Assembly: GCA_016946835.1 (NCBI GenBank)
Contig: JACVTC010000148.1
Coordinates: 72,501 to 125,000 of the forward strand
Direction: 5' to 3'
From: Neocallimastix lanati (nom. inval.)
Taxonomy: Eukaryota > Neocallimastigomycota > Neocallimastigomycetes > Neocallimastigales > Neocallimastigaceae
Length of the DNA: 52,500 nucleotides
Positions 48,872 to 52,500 of the stretch are shown one piece after another. Made by a program: the position numbers and the translations under genes. The first letter of the stretch is position 1, and every line of letters starts with the position of its first letter. The notes below the pieces were generated by a model. That model did not search any database and was not told the DNA's origin. It saw only the letters and a program-made list of their open reading frames with translations.

Positions 48872-50787
48872 ATTAAAAACATAAATAATTTTAAATCATA
48901 TAAATCTTTTATAATATAGAATAGAACTAATTTTTTTATATTTAATTATATATTATATAATATTTATATTTCTCTATGGCAAAATAGTTTGTTATTGTTT
49001 ATTTTATATATGATTTTGTTACATGTTTATTTTTATTTTTATTTTTTTTTTTTATTAATATTATTTAAAATTTTTTATTACTTTTTATCCTTAGTCTTAG
49101 GTGTGGTAATCTTTGATTAGAAATAAACCGCAATATTTAATGGCTATATTACCATTTATGGATATGTATACATCAATAATAATAGTAAATAAAATTTTGT
49201 TTCTGTAGTTGACGTAATTGATATAACATGAAAATAAAAACTTTAATTATTAATAAATTATTTTGTTAATAATTACATAAAAATAAATAGTGTGATTTAA
49301 CGTGATACCAATAGATTTATGTAATATTATAAATTCTATACACCCTTTATGTTATCAAATATGTCAATAATTTATAAATTTAAAAAGTTTTATTTTAATT
49401 ATTTTATTTTATTATATTTTACTATATTTCATTATATTTTACTATATTTTATTATATTTTACTATATTTTTATATCTTTTTATATGCTACAATTATAATT
49501 ATTATAAACCTTTTATTATTTATATTAAACGTATTAGAATATTATAACTAAATAATTACTTATTTTAAAATAGTTATATAATTAAAGAGTTATTATATTA
49601 AAGAATATTTTTTCTTTTTCTATTTATTCTTTGCCTTTTTTCAATATTTATTTTTATTATATTAATAAATAATGGACATTTAATAATCATAACCATATGA
49701 AATTTTAAATATTAATATTTTTAAATAAATAAATATAATTTATATTAAATAAATTAATAAATTATACTCTTCTGTCTCCCTAAAAGAGTTATATTAAATT
49801 ATTTTAATTCTAGCAAATGGCCATTATTTTTTATAATAATTAAAATTTTGATAACAATTCTTTTCTATTAAAATAATGGATAAATTAAAAAAAAAAAAAA
49901 AACGATTTTCATAAATTAAATATAAAAAAATATATTAAAAAAATGTGAATAGTAATAAATATTTAATTTTTAATCATATTATAAAAAATTATTATAAGAA
50001 TTATAGTTTTCAAGAAAAAATATATAAATAAAAATAATATTAAATGATATAAATTAAAATTAAGGGAAGGATTACATCAAAATAATAATAATCCTAGAAC
50101 ATATTATTAAAAAAAAATTTTTTTATTTATTTAAGTTTTGGTCTAAAAAAAAAAAAAGTGAGAATATTAAAACTATAAAAAGAAAAAAAAAATAAAATAA
50201 ATGAATAAAATAAATAATTATAAATATACCTCATTATTTTTTAAAATAATAATAATAATAATATAACAAGAATTATTATAATCAATAATATTTAAAATAC
50301 TTTTTATATTTAGAAAATTTTTATTTTTTTTTTTTTTTAGAAAATTGTTTTTTTTTCTTGATTTCATAACTATTTGAACAATATTTATATATGAGAAAAT
50401 CCTTTTTTTTTTTTTTTTAATATTATGATAATTGAACAATGTTTAACTTAATATATATATATAAACAATAATTAAATAAAAAAAAATAGATAAATACATA
50501 AAAGTTTTCTTAATTATTTAATTTAAAATTTTCCTTTTTTATGTTTATTAATTTTTTTATTATAGTATAGAATTTTATTTTTTTTAAATTTTTTTTTTTT
50601 TTAATTTCTTAAAAAAAAAAATATAAACACATATCTATAAAATTATTATTATTTCTAATTAATTAATACAACTTTGTACATTAAATATTTCATAAAGGAA
50701 AAACTTTAAAAAAAAAATTTTTTTTTATATTTTATTTTCCTAATAACAATTTAAAAAAGAAAAAAAAAAAAAAATTAGAAATAGAAA

Positions 50788-50818
<31 letters not shown>

Positions 50819-51931
50819 TTTTTGAGGTTTCAGTTTATATTAATTTAATTAATTTAGTAATTATGGAATAATTGAGATATAAACATTAAATAAAGTTTAA
50901 TATTTAATTTTTTTTTTTTTTTTAATAATTAAAATAAATAAAAATAAACTATGGGATGGTAGTACAAATTAGTATATACAATTGAATTTTTTTTTTTTTT
51001 TTCTTTTTTAAATTATAATTTTAATTCTTATTTTTTATTTTCATTATTTTATGATGTTAATCATTCGAAAAAATGAGAAATAATTGATTAAAAATAAATT
51101 TTATATATAATATAAAGGAATTCCTTATAGTTTATTTTATTTTATTATATTTTATTTTTATATATGTATATAAAAATAATTAAAAATAATAAATTTTGAT
51201 TTATGAATATATTTTAACAATAATAATTAATAAAATCAAAAAATAAAATAAAATAAAATAAAATAGATCAAATCTAAAATTTCAAATAAATAAACGAATA
51301 ATAATTAAATAAATTAAATATAAATATATATATATAAGAACAAAATTTAAAAAAAAAATAGATAAAATATATAAAGATTATAATAATAATTGAAAGAAAA
51401 AAAAAATAATAAAAATAACTTTCAGAGATAATTAAAAAAATATATAAAAATAATAAACTATATAAATACCAATAACAAAGTAATATATTTGTAATTTTCA
51501 AATATTTCACAATTAAAATTAAAAAACAAAAAAAAAATAAATAAATAATATACTTTTTTTTTTTTTTTAATTAATTAATTTAGATTTTCATAAAAGTATA
51601 GTTTATACCAAAATACATAATAGTATTATTACATATTTATAAAATAAAAATATAAATAAATAAATAAATAAATAAATAAAAAAAAAAAAAAGAATTATAT
51701 AATAAATAAAAACAAAAATCAAAGCAAAAATAAAAATAAATTTTATTTTTATTTTTAAGAATATAAAAATAATATAATTATAAATATAAAAATAATATAA
51801 ATATAAATATAAAAATAATATAAATATAAATATAAATATAAATATACAATAAGTATAAATATATAATTATAAAAATATAAATATATAATTGTGAAATATA
51901 AATATAAAATATAAGAATATAAGAATAGAGA

Positions 51932-52500
51932 ATGTTAACTGAAGATGCACTCCAAGAGGCAAATTTACAACGAAAATATTTTATTGAAGATAGAAGTAAT
52001 GCTACGTTTTTTCAGTGGATAACAAGTTTAGGAACCAATTTTACTTGCTATCTTAATTATTTGGATAATTTGGATGAAGAAGCAAGAATAGAAGTTAAAA
52101 TTGATACCATAAGAGCAATCCTCTATGCTATACATCAACCTCTTTGGTATCCCTTTTTTTATTGGACAATATTGATTTTTGTTTTACAGAAATTCAATTT
52201 CAAAAATAAAATTTTAAAAATTATTTTAATTCAATTTATTTTAAGGTGATTCTTTTATTTTATTTTATTTTATTTTAATTTTATTTTAATTTTTATTAAT
52301 ACTTTACACTTTTATATTACTTCACTATTTTATTTTATTTTAATTTAATTTAATTTTTATTAATACTTTACACTTTTATATTACTTCACTATTTTATTTT
52401 ATTTTAATTTAATTTAATTTTTATTAATACTTTACACTTTTATATTACTTCACTATTTTATTTTATTTTAATTTTATTTAATTTTTATTAATACTTCGCA
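51932..52500 (+). CDS. Multi-span membrane protein, paralogue 3 (partial, exon 1 plus intron)
   Basis: Exon 1 is 51932-52245, running from ATG to a GTGATT donor after the LR codon pair, in phase 2 exactly as in the other two paralogues. The 104 complete codons match their exon 1 (KYFIEDRS; GTNFTCYLNYL; FFYWTILIFVLQKFNFKNKI; FILR). The split codon begins AG rather than CG, so it gives Arg only if exon 2 starts with A or G. The frame stops two codons later if unspliced. Exon 2 is beyond 52500. The visible intron is already 255 bp and carries a 64-bp tandem repeat. Upstream sequence is (AATATAA)-type repeats rather than the purine-rich leader of the other two. Confidence 0.82.
52280..52500. repeat. 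64-bp tandem repeat in the paralogue 3 intron
   Basis: ACTTTACACTTTTATATTAC occurs at 52301, 52365 and 52429, and a fourth, truncated start (ACTTCGCA) is at 52493. The exact period is 64 bp and the copies are nearly identical. It continues off the window. Confidence 0.9.

Larger units (their letters stand above)
44966..51931. other. Long AT-rich spacer
   Basis: No gene supported over about 7 kb. It holds a large heptamer array, one isolated minisatellite copy, (AAAT)n, and many A/T runs. Open frames at 45474-45758, 50218-50439 and 51274-51510 are low-complexity translations. 46500-46800 and 49080-49380 are slightly higher in complexity but stay uninterpreted. The last 150 bases before 51932 are (AATATAA)-type repeats. 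Confidence 0.7.

Noticed and set aside
49080-49200. Slightly GC-richer segment considered as a tRNA or small RNA gene
   Set aside because: No cloverleaf arms, no T-loop GTTCRA motif, and no A/B box pair could be found.

Overview
The window is extremely AT-rich eukaryotic DNA. Intergenic stretches are almost pure A and T. The coding islands are AT-biased, carry Asn homopolymers, and are split by short GT-AG introns. Together with copia, chromovirus and LINE debris this best fits an anaerobic gut fungus (Neocallimastigomycota). That assignment is inference; another very AT-rich eukaryote is not excluded. No rRNA, tRNA, CRISPR or bacterial operon structure was seen.

Layout. 1-1.69 kb is a minisatellite of about 27 copies embedded in (TAAAA)n, and single copies of its core recur at 12.6 and 48.2 kb. 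A small secreted Cys-containing protein lies on the minus strand at 4.37-4.91 kb, with a decayed paralogue downstream at 3.2-3.4 kb. 7.7-12.08 kb is a nest of dead retroelements: a minus-strand copia lacking protease and integrase, a chromovirus integrase tail, and a plus-strand copia RNase H fragment, apparently inside a split LTR pair. 18.1-19.6 kb holds the first of three paralogous multi-membrane-span genes. 20.7-25.7 kb is a strongly eroded LINE, with endonuclease and reverse-transcriptase thumb remnants. 26.7-32.4 kb is a second dead copia with a putative LTR and primer site and a 38-bp satellite in its leader. 34.36-40.81 kb is a complete Ty1/copia element: apparently identical 247-bp LTRs, a 5-bp target duplication and one open 1963-codon Gag-Pol frame. 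The second membrane-protein paralogue is at 43.3-45.0 kb, and exon 1 of the third starts at 51.9 kb and runs off the window. The remainder is AT-rich spacer with microsatellites, notably repeated arrays of one heptanucleotide (TAAATAA).

The host genes form two groups. One is a secreted protein with a pseudogene relative. The other is a same-strand cluster of three membrane-protein paralogues with an intron at the same position and phase. I do not recognise either family. The retroelements are linked by a shared putative primer-binding site, GATTAAGAGTCTCA or close to it. It complements the anticodon arm of tRNA-Lys(CUU) rather than a tRNA 3' end. The two most distinctive observations are this site and the roughly 600-residue Asn-rich linker inside the intact copia polyprotein.
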